Assembly (NCBI GenBank): GCA_964554715.1 | Contig: CAZKPU010000127.1 | Location: 1 to 5,778 of the forward strand | Direction of reading: 5' to 3' | From: RXOA01 sp964554715 | GTDB taxonomy: Bacteria > Bipolaricaulota > Bipolaricaulia > UBA7950 > UBA9294 | DNA: 5,778 bases | Shown here: in pieces, positions 5,414 to 5,778 of the stretch | How the letters are laid out: each line of letters opens with the position of its first letter | How positions within the stretch are numbered: position 1 is the first letter of the stretch | Translations under genes and position numbers: made by a program | The notes under the pieces: model-generated | Seen by the model: the letters and a program-made list of their open reading frames with translations, nothing else | The model's database searches: none | What the model was told of the DNA's origin: nothing

Positions 5414-5778
5414 AACGCCTCCACCGGCGGCCTGGGATGGCGTTGGATGTATACGATCAGTGTGATTCCGCCGGTGATCACCGACGTTGCCCCCAGAATC
5501 GCGAACAGCAGTCCGATTCCCTCGATGAACCCTGTACCCGCCAAACCATTTACCACCGTGACCGCTGCCGTCGCCACGGCGATGATGAACATCCGCGGCA
5601 TCCTCAACTTCGCGGCTCGGATGGCGAATGCAACGCCCATCCCCGCCCCGGATCCGATCAGCAGGGCCTTGCCAACGGCGCCTTCCAGCGTGTACTCGCC
5701 GCCCCACAGTGCGATAAGCATGGCGATCGCCACAGCCAGGAACAGGCTGGCCAGCATGATCTTGCGCCGCTTGCTCAT
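5410..5778 (-). CDS. Small four-helix membrane protein, partner of the winged-helix regulator
   Basis: Encodes 122 residues if the ATG at the very edge of the window is the start. The ribosome binding site lies outside, so a longer N-terminus cannot be excluded. MSKRRK gives a positively charged cytoplasmic start. Four hydrophobic segments follow at about 8-25, 33-54, 62-80 and 84-110, and the tail HPRPPVEAL is short and soluble. No catalytic motif was recognised and the family is unknown to me beyond integral membrane protein. Its stop overlaps the regulator start by four bases, so the two are one operon. Small membrane proteins commonly sit next to HTH_34-type regulators, where the regulator probably controls the membrane protein, or the membrane protein tethers or modulates the regulator. 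Which of these applies is not visible. The promoter lies beyond the window. Confidence 0.75.
   Translation of the reverse strand: MSKRRKIMLASLFLAVAIAMLIALWGGEYTLEGAVGKALLIGSGAGMGVAFAIRAAKLRMPRMFIIAVATAAVTVVNGLAGTGFIEGIGLLFAILGATSVITGGITLIVYIQRHPRPPVEAL
5418..5422 (-). promoter_or_regulatory. Ribosome binding site of the regulator
   Basis: GGAGG on the minus strand lies 4 bases before the GTG at 5413, inside the end of the membrane protein gene. It fixes the regulator's start. Confidence 0.65.

Overview
The window reads as an ordinary-density bacterial chromosome segment with high GC (roughly 60% by eye). It has strong purine-rich ribosome binding sites, occasional GTG starts and very short intergenic gaps. 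The gene mix is a partial DinB-fold protein, two GNAT acetyltransferases, a gamma-glutamylcyclotransferase, an ArsM-type methyltransferase, a Mug-type DNA glycosylase, an MFS permease and a winged-helix regulator paired with a membrane protein. This fits a high-GC Gram-positive or related environmental lineage such as Actinomycetota. The taxonomic guess is weak, because no rRNA or other marker gene is present.

Positions 1-5054 hold seven plus-strand genes in one direction: DinB-like (5'-truncated by the window edge), GNAT 1, GGCT-like, YycN-like GNAT 2, arsM, mug and an MFS transporter. Gaps are about 76, 39, 35, 33, 20 and 88 bp, and no convincing internal terminator is visible. Cotranscription of at least GNAT 1 through mug is plausible. 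The 88-bp gap before the MFS gene contains a small inverted repeat and is the likeliest place for a separate control point.

Positions 5055-5107 are a 53-bp spacer between converging genes, with no clear terminator. Positions 5108-5778 hold a two-gene minus-strand unit: a small four-helix membrane protein whose start codon lies exactly at the window edge, then a 101-residue winged-helix regulator. The regulator's GTG start overlaps the preceding stop in a GTGA arrangement, which suggests translational coupling.

Several plus-strand genes encode small-molecule modification or detoxification enzymes: acetyl transfer, gamma-glutamyl removal, arsenic methylation, a possible DinB-type thiol transferase and an exporter candidate. 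Mug adds repair of damaged pyrimidines. A shared stress or detoxification role is inference from proximity. No classical ars partners (arsR, arsC, acr3/arsB) are present. No RNA gene, mobile element, CRISPR array or stretch over 300 bp without a gene was seen. I did not find a clearly new biological system here.
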